Positions 35,567 through 45,117 of a DNA stretch of 64,000 nt are shown in pieces; the first letter of the stretch is position 1; every line of letters begins with the position of its first letter. This stretch comes from Dehalococcoidia bacterium. Lineage in GTDB: Bacteria > Chloroflexota > Dehalococcoidia > SZUA-161. Under the pieces are notes generated by a model that searched no databases, was not told where the DNA came from, and saw nothing but the letters and a program-made list of their open reading frames with translations. A program made the translations under genes and the position numbers. Location of the stretch: positions 62,001-126,000 of the forward strand of contig JAUXAX010000002.1 of NCBI GenBank assembly GCA_030619685.1, in the 5' to 3' direction.

Positions 35567-37858
35567 ATGCCTGCAGTCTATCAATTCACCGATGCCTGTG
35601 AGGACAAGAATCTCCTGGGCAACAAAGGGGCTAACCTGGTGGCCCTGAACAAGCTGAGGCTACCGGTGCCTCCGCAGTTCGTGGTATCTATTGACGCCTA
35701 CAAGGAGTATAAGCGAAGCGGCAACTTGCCCCTGGAAGAAATCAAGCAGGCTTTGGAGGCTCTCGAGCAGCGAACCGGGAAGAGATTGGGGCAGGGGCTG
35801 GCCGTATCTGTCCGCTCCTCAGCGCCGGCGTCGATGCCGGGCATGATGGACACCATGCTCGATGTCAAAGAGCCGACGGATGTCCTCACTTCCATAGAGA
35901 GGGTCTTTGACTCCTGGGACAATCCCAGGGCAGCGGTGTATCGCCGCCTCAACCGCATCCCCGTTGACCTGGGCACAGCCGCCGTAGTTCAGGCAATGGT
36001 CTTCGGCGATTTGGACGAGAAGTCGGGGACGGGGGTAATGTTCACTCGAAACCCCAGCACCGGCGAAAGGGGGCTATTTGGCGAATATCTCAGCAAAGCC
36101 AAAGGCGAGGATCTGGTCTCCGGACGCAGGACCCCGCAGCCCATCAGTTCCTTTCAGTCGCAAATGCCCGACCTGTACGCCCAACTGGAAGAAGTAGCCA
36201 CCATCCTGGAGAATCACTTCCGTGACATGCAGGACGTGGAATTTACCATCGAATCTGGCCGGCTCTACATCCTCCAGACCAGATCAGGCAAACGGAGCGG
36301 CCAGGCGGCGGTGAAGATCGCCGTTGACATGGCAAAGGAAGGGCTTATCCCACATGAGGAAGCCATTCTGCGGGTATCCGCTGATGATGTGAGAGCCTTC
36401 TTGCACCGGCGCATTGAGTCGCCGGAGAAGTATAAGCCTATCGCCCGCGGGCTGGGCGCTGCCCACGGCGCAACCACCGCGGCAGTGGTATTCGATCCCA
36501 CCGAGGCTGTAGAAGCGAAGAGGAGGAACGAGCGCGTCATCCTGGTGAGGCCAGAGACAAACCCCGACGATATCCAGGGCATCTCAGCCGCGGTTGGGGT
36601 GCTAACCTCCCGCGGCGGGCTTACCTCTCATGCCGCCATAGTCACCAGGGCCATGGGCAAACCCTGTATTTGCGGGACTGAAGAGGTGAAGATAGACCTT
36701 GAGGCCGAGCAATTCCAAACCGGGGGGCAGACGGTCAGGAAGGGTGACGTAATCACCATTGACGGGAGCACAGGAAGCATATACCTCGGGGCCCTGCCCT
36801 TAGTGGAATCTGAGGGCACCTCCGAGCTTGCCGAGCTACTCACGTGGACCGATGGCTTCAAGCGGCTTACGGTGAAGGCCAATGCCGATACAGTCGAGGC
36901 CATAGCCCTGGCTAAGAAGTTCGGCGCCGAGGGTATCGGCCTCTGCCGCACCGAGCGCCAGTTCAACGCCCCGAAGCGGCTGGAGGCCATCAGGGCGTTC
37001 ATACTGGCGGAGACCGAGACCCAGAAAAAGGCGGCCCTGGCCCTGTTGCGTGAGCTTCAGAAAGAGGATTTCGTCGCCATCTTCCGCGAGCTCCAGGGGT
37101 TACCAATAATAATCCGGCTCTTGGACCTGCCCCTTCACGAGTTCCTGCCATCGGAAGCGGAGACCTCGGACCCCGATCTCAAGCGGCGAATACGCGACCT
37201 GGAGGAGACAAACCCAATGCTGGGACACCGGGGTGTCAGGCTGGCCATCACCTCTCCCGAGATTTACCAGATGCAGATAGACGCAATTGCCGAGGCCCGT
37301 GCCGAGGTCGAGGCCAATGTCTCCATCATGGTGCCCCAGGTGATCACCCTCCAGGAGCTTATCTGGGTAAAAGGGATGATCAAAGACAAGGGCCTCAAGA
37401 TTGGCGTGATGATGGAGACTGTGCGCGCCTGCATGAGAGCCGGCTGGCTGGCCAAGGAGGCCGACTTCTTCTCCTTCGGCACCAATGACCTGACCCAGGC
37501 CGTATATTCCTTCAGCAGGGAGGACGCAGAGAAGAAGTTCCTGACCACCTACCTGGAAGCCGGCATACTCAAAGATAACCCCTTCCTGGTTCTGGACGTC
37601 GAAGGCGTCGGCAGGCTGATGGAGACCGCCATATCCTGGGCCAGAAAAGAGAAGGCAAGCCTGGAGATCGGTGTCTGCGGGGAGCAGGCCGGGGAGCCGC
37701 GTTCCATCATGTTCCTTCACAGCGCTGGCGTCAACTCAGTGAGCTGCAGCCCGTTTAGAATACCCATAGCCAAGCTGGCAGCGGCGCAGGTAGGTATCAT
37801 GGAAAAACGCCTGGCATCAGAGGAGAAACGGCTTGCGGCATTGGTAACAGGCGGCTAG
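35567..37858 (+). CDS. ppdK: Pyruvate, phosphate dikinase (short form)
   Basis: Makes PEP from pyruvate, ATP and phosphate, or runs in reverse for ATP supply. 763 residues, some 110 fewer than the usual 870-880; the shortfall lies in the N-terminal ATP-grasp part, which here starts at NLLGNKGANLVALNKLRLPVPPQFV and keeps SVRSSAPASMPGMMDTMLD and GVMFTRNPSTG. The phosphohistidine is in GGLTSHAAIVTRAMGKPC. The PEP/pyruvate barrel has GLCRTER, LLDLPLHEFLP, NPMLGHRGVRL, SFGTNDLTQ and the catalytic Cys of VCGEQAGEP. PEP synthase lacks the PPDK-type DLPLHEFLP wording, which favours PPDK. AGGAGGTGGCC precedes the ATG. Confidence 0.92.
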   Translation: MPAVYQFTDACEDKNLLGNKGANLVALNKLRLPVPPQFVVSIDAYKEYKRSGNLPLEEIKQALEALEQRTGKRLGQGLAVSVRSSAPASMPGMMDTMLDVKEPTDVLTSIERVFDSWDNPRAAVYRRLNRIPVDLGTAAVVQAMVFGDLDEKSGTGVMFTRNPSTGERGLFGEYLSKAKGEDLVSGRRTPQPISSFQSQMPDLYAQLEEVATILENHFRDMQDVEFTIESGRLYILQTRSGKRSGQAAVKIAVDMAKEGLIPHEEAILRVSADDVRAFLHRRIESPEKYKPIARGLGAAHGATTAAVVFDPTEAVEAKRRNERVILVRPETNPDDIQGISAAVGVLTSRGGLTSHAAIVTRAMGKPCICGTEEVKIDLEAEQFQTGGQTVRKGDVITIDGSTGSIYLGALPLVESEGTSELAELLTWTDGFKRLTVKANADTVEAIALAKKFGAEGIGLCRTERQFNAPKRLEAIRAFILAETETQKKAALALLRELQKEDFVAIFRELQGLPIIIRLLDLPLHEFLPSEAETSDPDLKRRIRDLEETNPMLGHRGVRLAITSPEIYQMQIDAIAEARAEVEANVSIMVPQVITLQELIWVKGMIKDKGLKIGVMMETVRACMRAGWLAKEADFFSFGTNDLTQAVYSFSREDAEKKFLTTYLEAGILKDNPFLVLDVEGVGRLMETAISWARKEKASLEIGVCGEQAGEPRSIMFLHSAGVNSVSCSPFRIPIAKLAAAQVGIMEKRLASEEKRLAALVTGG

Positions 37859-37861
37859 GCG

Positions 37862-37969
37862 AAGGGACCGCTACGGCGGGCGTCAGACCCCCTTCGTCCT
37901 GGACCGCTTTCTTGTCAGAGGTCGATGCCTCCCAGCGAGGCACTGACCTCTGGTTGTGTCCGGTCCCTT
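37862..37969 (+). terminator. Nested inverted repeats after ppdK
   Basis: An outer pair, aagggaccg (37862-37870) and cggtccctt (37961-37969), encloses an inner stem-loop: cagaggtc/tgcctc (37916-37931) against gaggca/gacctctg (37937-37952) with a small internal mismatch and a five-base loop. It begins three bases past the ppdK stop and probably forms its transcript end. Confidence 0.65.
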
Positions 37970-38060
37970 TCTACAGAGTGCCTATTCTGCCCAGGTCGAA
38001 TAGCCTGCGTATCCATGCTCTTCTCCCCCGAAGGGAGGGGCTAGAGCCCGTCCTCAGCCT

Positions 38061-38081
38061 GTCCTGAGCCTGTCGAAGGGC
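38061..38081. repeat. REP-like intergenic element
   Basis: The string GTCCTGAGCCTGTCGAAGGG, with a partial inverted copy (CCTCAGCCTGTC) just before it at 38052, is of a type seen as dispersed intergenic repeats in many bacterial genomes. Only this copy was noticed in the window. Confidence 0.5.
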
Positions 38082-38276
38082 TGTTAGCTATATGCTCAAA
38101 GCGGTGTTGATTCCTGGAAAGGCGTGGGAGAGGCGAACCCTGGAGAGACCCCAGCGAAAATGTAATAACTATTTAACCTTTTGCCCCTTCTCTTTATGAC
38201 TTCTTAATTCCCAATCCCTATAATTACGTTGTCCGCTTTTCCCAAAAGCTTCTACCGCGACGAGCGGCGGACCTCT

Positions 38277-38307
38277 GAAAGGGGCAGGACACTATCCTGC
38301 CCCTTTC
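38277..38307 (+). terminator. Perfect 13-bp hairpin upstream of the mutase gene
   Basis: Arms gaaaggggcagga (38277-38289) and its complement (38295-38307) with a five-base loop. It lies some 420 bases beyond ppdK and 55 bases before the mutase promoter, so it insulates the two; it could also end a small RNA made from the 37970-38276 stretch, in which I see no protein gene. Confidence 0.7.
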
Positions 38308-38361
38308 TGTGTCTGGCGATGTGAAGCCTATCGACCTCGCGACTGTCGTGCGTTCTCATTG

Positions 38362-38391
38362 TTGACATTTCTGCGGTAGATGGTCTATCCT
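38362..38391 (+). promoter_or_regulatory. Promoter of the acyl-CoA mutase gene
   Basis: A perfect TTGACA (38362-38367), an 18-base spacer and TATCCT (38386-38391). Confidence 0.55.
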
Positions 38392-38486
38392 CGACACCGA
38401 AATCCAGCGTGACAGGCTATGGGGACTACCATCTAGAAGGCATTCAATCCAGAGAAGGAACAGAAAATCGACTGGGGGGGATGGTC

Positions 38487-40163
38487 ATGTTTGACAGAGA
38501 GAAAATCGAGGCGATAAAGAGGAACAGGCAAACGTGGGAACAGGAAGTGCTGCAGGGTTCTCGTGATGCCTTGCCGGAATCCCAGGATACCTTTAGCACC
38601 ATCTCCGGTCTGGAGGTGAAAAGGCTATACACCCCTGAGGACATCAGCGAACTCGACTACGTACAGGAACAGGGGTTTCCCGGTCAGTATCCCTTCACCA
38701 GGGGCATTCATCCCACCATGTACCGGGCCAGGCCCTGGACCATGCGGATGTTCTCCGGCCTGGGCACCGCTGAGGACACCAACCAGCGCTTCAAATACCT
38801 CCTGGAACAGGGGGAGAGCGGCCTGAGCGTCGCCTTTGACTTTCCAACCATAATGGGATATTGCAGCGATAACCCCGCGGCCTATGGCGAGTGCGGGAAA
38901 TGTGGGGTGGCTATCGACACCTTGAAGGACATGGAGATCCTCTTCGATGGGATCCCGCTGGACAGGGTCACCACTTCCATGACCATCAATCCTCCGGCGG
39001 CGGTGCTACTGGCCATGTACATCGTCACAGCTGAGAAGCAGGGCGTTTCCAAGAACGAGATCCAGGGCACCATCCAGAACGACATGCTGAAGGAATTCAT
39101 CGCCCAGAAGAGCTTTATGCTCCCGCCAGAGCCATCTCTGCGCATCCTCGTCGACACCGTGGAGTACTGCACCAGAGAGGTTCCCAGTTGGAACACCATC
39201 AGTATCAGCGGCTACCACATCAGGGAGGCAGGTTCCACCGCGGTCCAGGAGCTCGCCTTTACCCTGGCCGATGGGCTTACCTATGTCCAGGCCTGCATCG
39301 ACCGGGGGATGGATGTAGATGAATTCGCCCCCAGGCTGTCCTTCTTTTTCAATGCCCATATCGACTTCTTCGAGGAGATCGCCAAATATAGGGCGGCACG
39401 GCGGATGTGGGCCAGATTCATGCGTGAGCGTTTCCAGGCGAAGAACCCTCGCTCCTGGATGTTGCGCTTCCACACCCAGACTGCGGGGGGCTCCCTCACC
39501 GCCCAACAGCCCTACAACAATGTAGTTCGCACGGCCTATGAGGCCCTGGCCGCAGTCCTGGGTGGGACCCAATCGCTGCACACTAACTCCGCAGATGAGG
39601 TCCTGGCTCTACCCTCCGAGGAAGCTGTGACCATCGCCCTGCGAACCCAACAGATCCTGGCCGAGGAGACAGGAGTCATCAACACGATAGATCCATTGGG
39701 CGGTTCCTACTTCGTAGAGGCCCTCACGGACAAGCTTGAGCAAGAGGCAATGAGGTACATCGGCGAGATTGAGGGAATGGGAGGAATGCTTGCGGCCATT
39801 GAGAAGGGATACCCACAAAGGGAGATAGCGGATGCCGCTTATAGGTTTCAACAGCATATAGATACGAAGAAACGAACCCTGGTAGGGGTCAACAAATATG
39901 TCACCGATCACCCCCCTGTGGGCATATTGAAGATCGATCCTGAGGTGGAGAGGAAGCAGGTCGCCAGGCTCCAGGAGGTGAAACAAACAAGGGACAATAA
40001 AGAGGTCGAGGAACGCTTGGAAGAGCTGCGCCACGCCGCCGAAGGGCAGGAGAACCTGATGCCCTATATTATCGAGTGTGTCAGGGGGTACGCCACAATT
40101 CAGGAGATCTGTGATGTCCTCAGGGAAGTCTTCGGGACGTATCGAGATCCAGGGATGTTCTAG
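38487..40163 (+). CDS. Acyl-CoA mutase large subunit (methylmalonyl-CoA mutase family)
   Basis: B12-dependent carbon-skeleton mutase, 558 residues, consisting of the substrate-binding TIM barrel only; the cobalamin-binding domain must be a separate subunit and is not in this window. Family markers: [81 protein letters not shown] and [11 protein letters not shown]. Position 89, Tyr in methylmalonyl-CoA mutase, is Phe here, as in isobutyryl-CoA mutase, so the substrate may not be methylmalonyl-CoA. ATG 38487 is six bases after a run of G; ATG 38481 touches that run. It faces a CoA-transferase gene across a 34-base convergent gap. Confidence 0.9.
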   Translation: MFDREKIEAIKRNRQTWEQEVLQGSRDALPESQDTFSTISGLEVKRLYTPEDISELDYVQEQGFPGQYPFTRGIHPTMYRARPWTMRMFSGLGTAEDTNQRFKYLLEQGESGLSVAFDFPTIMGYCSDNPAAYGECGKCGVAIDTLKDMEILFDGIPLDRVTTSMTINPPAAVLLAMYIVTAEKQGVSKNEIQGTIQNDMLKEFIAQKSFMLPPEPSLRILVDTVEYCTREVPSWNTISISGYHIREAGSTAVQELAFTLADGLTYVQACIDRGMDVDEFAPRLSFFFNAHIDFFEEIAKYRAARRMWARFMRERFQAKNPRSWMLRFHTQTAGGSLTAQQPYNNVVRTAYEALAAVLGGTQSLHTNSADEVLALPSEEAVTIALRTQQILAEETGVINTIDPLGGSYFVEALTDKLEQEAMRYIGEIEGMGGMLAAIEKGYPQREIADAAYRFQQHIDTKKRTLVGVNKYVTDHPPVGILKIDPEVERKQVARLQEVKQTRDNKEVEERLEELRHAAEGQENLMPYIIECVRGYATIQEICDVLREVFGTYRDPGMF

Positions 40164-40197
40164 CTCAAGAAGGATAATGCAGGGGCCTTTGCCTGAG

Positions 40198-41391
40198 TCA
40201 AATCGCGCCGTCCCTCTGTAGCCTGTCTATTGTCTCCGTGTCATAGCCCAGCAATTTAGAATATACTTCAGCGTTATGTTGGCCAAGGAAGGGGGCTGAT
40301 TGGGTGGCATCGCCCGGTGTTTGGCTCATCTTGAATACTGAGCCGGGCACTTTGAGTTTGCCGCTTATTGTCTGCTCGACCTCCACCTGCATATTCCGGC
40401 TGGCAAGTTGGGGGTCGCTAGCCACTTGACCGAATGTGGGAACAGGGGCACAGGGTAAATCGGCAGCCCGGAGCTGAGTTATCATCTCATCCACCGTCCT
40501 CTCTATCGTCCACTCCTTTACCATGGAATCTACCTCATCGATATGCTTAATGCGGTCAACCTGACTGCCATATTCCGGGACATCCTTCATCTCTTCCCTG
40601 CCGATGACCTCCAGCAACCGCTGCCACTGGCCTACGGTGACGATGGCAATAACTATATATCCCTCCTTGGCCGGATATATGTTAAAAGGCGTGACCTCGA
40701 TCATGCGATTGCCCAGCCTCTCCGGTTCCCGGCCCGTGGTCAGGTAAAGCGGCAGGTACTGTATAGCGGTTATGGCCCAGATACAGTCCTGCATTGAGAT
40801 ATCTATGCGCTGGCCCTGTTTTGTGTTGGCCCTGTATTGCAGGGCAGCGAGGATAGCGATAGCTGAATATATCCCACCCAAGAAGTCAGCTATGGCGGGG
40901 GCGACTTTGGTGGGGGGAGAATCAGGCTGGCCGTTGACACTAATCAAGCCCCCCATGGCCTGGATTATGGTATCGAAAGCTACCTGGGTGCGCAAGGGGC
41001 CGGTATGCCCAAAGCCCGATATTGAAGCATAGATGAGGCCAGGGTTATCTGGCTTGAGCTCCTCGTAGCTTAGCCCAAGATCCTCCATCACCCCAGGCGT
41101 AAAGTTCTCGACCAGAACATCGCACTTGCCGACTAACTCCTTGCATATGCTTCGCCCCCCTTCCGATTGGAGGTCCAACGTGATGCCCAGCTTCCCGCGA
41201 TTTAAGATCACGAAGGGGTAGCTCTCCAATCCCTGTGTCTGAGGGACAAGATTTCTTACCCCATCCCCCGCCTGCGGCATCTCCGCCTTAATGACCTCTG
41301 CGCCTAGTTCCGCCAGAAGCATAGTACACATAGGGCCACCGTACATCCGGCTTAGATCCAGCACCCTGATACCCTCTAGAGCCCTCGCCAT
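40198..41391 (-). CDS. CoA-transferase family III (CaiB/BaiF) protein
   Basis: A 397-residue enzyme of the formyl-CoA transferase fold, which moves CoA between carboxylic acids through an aspartyl anhydride. It begins MARALEGIRVLDLSRMYGGP and has AELGAEVIKAE, NRGKLGITLDLQSEGGR and VENFTPGVMEDLGL. The probable catalytic Asp140 lies in QVAFDTIIQA, without the preceding His of racemases, which favours a true transferase. ATG 41391 follows AAAGGAGG by six bases; the longer frame to 41475 runs through a hairpin repeat. It lies downstream of an acyl-CoA synthetase gene on the same strand, 58 bases apart. Confidence 0.88.
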   Translation of the reverse strand: MARALEGIRVLDLSRMYGGPMCTMLLAELGAEVIKAEMPQAGDGVRNLVPQTQGLESYPFVILNRGKLGITLDLQSEGGRSICKELVGKCDVLVENFTPGVMEDLGLSYEELKPDNPGLIYASISGFGHTGPLRTQVAFDTIIQAMGGLISVNGQPDSPPTKVAPAIADFLGGIYSAIAILAALQYRANTKQGQRIDISMQDCIWAITAIQYLPLYLTTGREPERLGNRMIEVTPFNIYPAKEGYIVIAIVTVGQWQRLLEVIGREEMKDVPEYGSQVDRIKHIDEVDSMVKEWTIERTVDEMITQLRAADLPCAPVPTFGQVASDPQLASRNMQVEVEQTISGKLKVPGSVFKMSQTPGDATQSAPFLGQHNAEVYSKLLGYDTETIDRLQRDGAI

Positions 41392-41425
41392 TCTTGCCTC
41401 CTTTTGATGCCCTCTTGAATCCCCC

Positions 41426-41452
41426 AGGGGCGACCACGCTGGGTCGCCCCTA
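41426..41452. repeat. Short palindromic repeat that supplies a stop codon
   Basis: Arms aggggcgacc (41426-41435) and ggtcgcccct (41442-41451) around a six-base loop. On the minus strand the element begins TAGGGGCGACC, and its TAG (41452-41450) is the stop codon of the acyl-CoA synthetase gene. It is related in sequence and placement to the palindrome at 45090. Confidence 0.7.
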
Positions 41453-42913
41453 CATATTCCCTCCGGCGATACCAAGGTACTCGCTATATTCTACCAGCCG
41501 AGCCAGGGCCTTGGCTGCCCTGTCCGGCGTGGGATAAGGGGTCAGATAGTTTCGTTCCAGTTTCCTGTAGAGTTCCCCGCTTTTTACATCGTCGGTGACC
41601 CAAACAGAGAGAAGGACTGGCTTCTCATACCGCTTCATTAGCTCCATAGTGGCGTCCAGATTCCTCAGCGACTCCTCTTCGACGCCCTGAAGCACTTGAT
41701 CAAGGTCAGCCAGGTTATCCCTCTCCCAGGGAGGCGTACTCATAAAGGCAGAGAAGCCGACAGGCGCCCAAACGGGGCCCGCAATTATTACCGCGTCAAT
41801 ATTCTCATCTTCCAAAAGCGGCAAAAGGCCGGGATAGCTGAGGCCACCGCCGCCATCCACCGGGTTTCCGCGCGACCATCTTCCCGACAGAACCGAGTCC
41901 AGTTTCTCCATGGTTGCCGGTGACAACGGGGGTAGCTCCAGACCGTGCCTTCTCAGGGCATCTGCGGCGATAACCCCCAAGCCACCCCCTACCGTCAATA
42001 CCGCCACCCTCTTCCCCCTGGGCAATGGCTGGCCAAGCAGAACCAAGGCTACTTCAACCAGGTCCCCAACCTCTTCCACCCTTATCACCCCGGATTGCTT
42101 GAATGCCGCATCGCAGATCTCGTCCGAGCCTGACAATGCAGCGGTGTGCGACCAACACGCCCTGGCTCCACTGTCCGTGCGCCCCACCTTCATTATGACA
42201 ACTGGTTTCTTTTTTGTAATCCCCCCGGCCAGCTCTAAGAAGCGCCTGCTTTCCCTGAGGCCTTCGATGTAGCCCAGAATGACCTTCGTTTTCTCATCCT
42301 GACCCAGATACTCAAGATAATCCTCGAAGTGCAGATCAGCCTCGTTTCCGCTGCTGATGTACTTACTGAACCCCAGCCCTGCTTCGTATCCCATGGCGAG
42401 AACCACCAGACCCAAGTTCCCACTCTGAGAAACAAATGCTACGGGGCCCTTTCTCACCGGCGGCAAATAGGGCGTGGTGAAAAACTCAGAGAAGGTATCG
42501 AAGTGTCCGGCGCAGTTCGGCCCGATGAAGCGTATCCCGCCTCGCCTGGCGATATCCACCACTTCCTGCTCCAATTTCGCCCCATCTTCGCCGATCTCGG
42601 CAAAGCCGCCGGGGATTACAAGAGCAGTCTTGACTCCCTTTTGGACACAGTCCTCCATAGCAGCGGGAAGAGCCTCAGCAGAGACCGCGATCACGGCAAA
42701 ATCTACAGGCCCAGGCACCTCACGTATACTGCTGTAAGCCTTCATACCAAGCACCTCAGCCCTGTTCTTGTTTATGGGATAGACCTTCCTCTCACCCCTG
42801 GCTAACAGGAGATTGAGGATGTCACAGCCCCACTTGCCAGGTATGTTGGAGGCTCCGATAACAGCTACCGATTGGGGATTGAAGAGGTAATCCAGATGGT
42901 GGACAAGATTCAT
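41450..42913 (-). CDS. Acyl-CoA synthetase (NDP-forming), alpha-type
   Basis: A 487-residue protein of the acetate--CoA ligase (ADP-forming) alpha family: CoA-binding domain (LFNPQSVAVIGASNIPGKWG), two succinyl-CoA-ligase-like flavodoxin domains (GPVAFVSQSGNLG, then KPVVIMKVGRTDSG) and the phosphohistidine in CWSHTAALSGSDE. It would form acyl-CoA and ATP, or acyl-CoA from acid and ATP, with a beta (ATP-grasp) partner; the only beta gene in the window is at 46712. ATG 42913 precedes the conserved start but has a poor ribosome binding site; ATG 42976 is the alternative. Likely operon: this gene then the CoA-transferase. Confidence 0.87.
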   Translation of the reverse strand: MNLVHHLDYLFNPQSVAVIGASNIPGKWGCDILNLLLARGERKVYPINKNRAEVLGMKAYSSIREVPGPVDFAVIAVSAEALPAAMEDCVQKGVKTALVIPGGFAEIGEDGAKLEQEVVDIARRGGIRFIGPNCAGHFDTFSEFFTTPYLPPVRKGPVAFVSQSGNLGLVVLAMGYEAGLGFSKYISSGNEADLHFEDYLEYLGQDEKTKVILGYIEGLRESRRFLELAGGITKKKPVVIMKVGRTDSGARACWSHTAALSGSDEICDAAFKQSGVIRVEEVGDLVEVALVLLGQPLPRGKRVAVLTVGGGLGVIAADALRRHGLELPPLSPATMEKLDSVLSGRWSRGNPVDGGGGLSYPGLLPLLEDENIDAVIIAGPVWAPVGFSAFMSTPPWERDNLADLDQVLQGVEEESLRNLDATMELMKRYEKPVLLSVWVTDDVKSGELYRKLERNYLTPYPTPDRAAKALARLVEYSEYLGIAGGNM

Positions 42914-43101
42914 GCCATCTATAATTCTTAGGCCAAGTCGTCTTGATAAGAGTTGCGCTTCCCAGAAATGATACATGAAGGTAGGGTGGATTGCAATGTC
43001 ACTGTGAGGAGCGCAGTTAGCCGAAGCCCTGAATGACGGGTGAGCCTGGCGTCACTGGCAGGAGCGCCAGTCATGTGCCAAGAATAGGGCTGCATTCTGC
43101 C

Positions 43102-43130
43102 TTGAACTACCCGACTCCGTAAGCTATCAT
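43102..43130 (+). promoter_or_regulatory. Promoter of the SnoaL-acyl-CoA synthetase unit
   Basis: TTGAAC (43102-43107), a 17-base spacer, TATCAT (43125-43130). The leader of about 28 bases holds AAAGGAG before the ATG at 43165. Confidence 0.65.
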
Positions 43131-43164
43131 ATGGGCATCTCCATTACCCAGAAAGGAGCCACGG

Positions 43165-43692
43165 ATGGAAGACTTGAAATCGATGTTGAACCGCATGGTG
43201 AAGTCGCTTGAGGGCGACGTCAGGAGGCTGGAGGCCAAGGTTAACGCGCTGATGAAACTTCCGGACAGAATCGAAGTCGAGAATCTGCTGAAGACCATGG
43301 CATGGGCCATGGATTCCGGTGACAGGGAGCTCTGGCTCAGCGTATGGAGCGACGACATACATTATCTCGTCCCACAATACGATATCGAAATCAACGGTAA
43401 GAAAGCGCTGGAGGAGTTCGGCGAGATGGCAATATTTACCAGGGAGGAGAGGAGATTCAGCGCCCTGACAAACATCATGGTGGATGTCGCCGGCGATACG
43501 GCGACGGGGCGGGACTACTATATGCACTATGGATACCCCATCGACCCGGAGACAGGCAAAGCGTCCGAGGAACCAGCGACTTCAGAAGGCATGCACTTTT
43601 ATGAATTCGGCAAAGAGAGCGGAGTTTGGAGGATCACGAGATCGGAGGTTCGCCTAAACCGCAGGCAGGAAGCCGGTACGCAGAGGATATAG
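43165..43692 (+). CDS. SnoaL-like (NTF2-fold) protein
   Basis: A 175-residue protein with an N-terminal coiled-coil-like stretch (LNRMVKSLEGDVRRLEAKVNALMKL) and a SnoaL_4 domain: DRIEVENLLKTMAWAMDSGDRELWLSVWSDDIHYLVP, then GKKALEEFGE and the C-terminal GVWRITRSEVRLNRR. This fold serves in hydratases, isomerases and ring-dioxygenase beta subunits, often on steroid or aromatic substrates. The next gene begins on the base after its stop, so the two are translated together and the substrate is probably an acyl-CoA precursor. Confidence 0.82.
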   Translation: MEDLKSMLNRMVKSLEGDVRRLEAKVNALMKLPDRIEVENLLKTMAWAMDSGDRELWLSVWSDDIHYLVPQYDIEINGKKALEEFGEMAIFTREERRFSALTNIMVDVAGDTATGRDYYMHYGYPIDPETGKASEEPATSEGMHFYEFGKESGVWRITRSEVRLNRRQEAGTQRI

Positions 43693-45093
43693 ATGGAAAA
43701 CATCAGAGACCAGCTTGCACCCCTATTCTACCCCAGGTCAGTGGCGCTGGTAGGGATCTCTAGCGCGACGGTCAACGTAGGGTATATGTTCCTCCAGAGC
43801 CTCCTAGATGCGGGTTTCCCTGCGATCTACCCCGTGAATCCCAGGGGAGGAGAGATGCTGGGCTTGAAGGTATATCCCAGCATCGATGACATTCCGGGGG
43901 AGCTTGACCTAGCCATTGTCACCGTGCCCCGCGAGGCTGTGCCCGAGATAGCCAGGGAATGCGCCCGGAAGAGAACGAAGGGTATGGTGCTCTATTCGGC
44001 GGGATTTGCGGAAATGGGGCCAGAGGGCAGAGTATGGGAGGAGGAGATTGTCCGAATCGCCCATGAAGGAGGCACCAGGGTCATCGGCCCAAATTGCGTG
44101 GGCACCTACAACCCATCAGCCAAGCTAATCCCTCAGTCCATTCTCCCCAAAGAGAGCGGCCCTGTGGGCGTGATCTCGCATAGCGGCTTCTTGTTCTACT
44201 ACCTGCTGATGTCCGTTGCCGATACAGGACTTCGGCCCAGCAAGGGTGTCAGTTGCGGAAGCGATTGCGACCTTACCTGCGTGGACTTCGTGGACTATCT
44301 GGGGCAAGACCCCGAGACGAAGATAATCATTGCCTATTTGGAGGGAGTCAAGGAGGGGAATAGGTTGTTGCGGGTTGCACGCGAGATATCGCCAAGCAAG
44401 CCGATTATCGTGCTGAAGGGTGGCAATACCGATGCTGGGAGAAAGGCCTCGGCCTCACACACTGGCACCCTTGCAGTTTCCACCGCTATCTGGAGAGCGC
44501 TTTGCAGCCAGACAGGCATCATCTCCGTAGACAGTTTTGAGCAAATGATGGATGCGCTCCTTGCACTTCATTTCCTCCCCCGGCCAGAGGGAAAAAGGGT
44601 AGGCATCATCACCACACCCGGAGGTCTCGCCGTTACCACCACCGATGCTTGCAGCCAGCTGGGGCTGGAAATACCCCCGCTGTCAACTGAAACGCGAAAG
44701 CAGCTCGCCAACGTCGTAGAAAGGATGGGAACAAGCGTAAACAATCCCGTCGATCTGGGTTTGATAGGGGCCCTCGCCCCAGATCACTATATCAAGGAGG
44801 CGATTAGGATCGTCGCCCAAGATCCGAACGTCGATATGCTCATCGCTGCTTTTACCGGCCCCCCGGGCAATGACGATGCCAGAGACAGGAAGGTTGCTGA
44901 CATCCTGCTCAGCGAAATAGCGGCGGGAGGCAAGCCTACAGTGATCTGCGGCGCCACGCCGCAGGGCTGGCCCAGGGGTGAGCTCAGGTTCCTTGCTCAT
45001 AGCAACGTTCCTGTGTATCCCGAGCCAAGGAGAGCGGCCTACGCCCTGGCCAAGCTCACAGAGTACAGCGAGTTCCTGAGATCCATCCAGTAG
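43693..45093 (+). CDS. Acyl-CoA synthetase (NDP-forming), alpha-type
   Basis: A 466-residue paralogue of the gene at 41450-42913. CoA-binding domain with LFYPRSVALVGISSA, PNCVGTYNP, GPVGVISHSGFLFYYLL, the KPIIVLKGGNTDAGRKASASHTGTLA segment with the phosphohistidine, and the final YALAKLTEYSEFL. In the second domain GVSCGSDCDL replaces the usual SxGNxxDL, so Ser/Asn positions near the CoA site differ. It starts directly after the SnoaL-like gene. Its stop codon TAG is the beginning of a perfect palindrome. No beta subunit is adjacent; it may share the one at 46712. Confidence 0.88.
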   Translation: MENIRDQLAPLFYPRSVALVGISSATVNVGYMFLQSLLDAGFPAIYPVNPRGGEMLGLKVYPSIDDIPGELDLAIVTVPREAVPEIARECARKRTKGMVLYSAGFAEMGPEGRVWEEEIVRIAHEGGTRVIGPNCVGTYNPSAKLIPQSILPKESGPVGVISHSGFLFYYLLMSVADTGLRPSKGVSCGSDCDLTCVDFVDYLGQDPETKIIIAYLEGVKEGNRLLRVAREISPSKPIIVLKGGNTDAGRKASASHTGTLAVSTAIWRALCSQTGIISVDSFEQMMDALLALHFLPRPEGKRVGIITTPGGLAVTTTDACSQLGLEIPPLSTETRKQLANVVERMGTSVNNPVDLGLIGALAPDHYIKEAIRIVAQDPNVDMLIAAFTGPPGNDDARDRKVADILLSEIAAGGKPTVICGATPQGWPRGELRFLAHSNVPVYPEPRRAAYALAKLTEYSEFLRSIQ

Positions 45094-45117
45094 GGGCGGT
45101 TCGCGAACCGCCCCTAC
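45090..45117. repeat. Perfect 28-bp palindrome at a stop codon
   Basis: Two 14-base arms, gtaggggcggttcg and its complement, without a loop. The TAG at 45091-45093 is the stop of the acyl-CoA synthetase gene. Elements of this kind (GGGGCGG...CCGCCCC with GTAG ends) are spread through many bacterial genomes as REP-like or terminator-like repeats. Confidence 0.8.
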
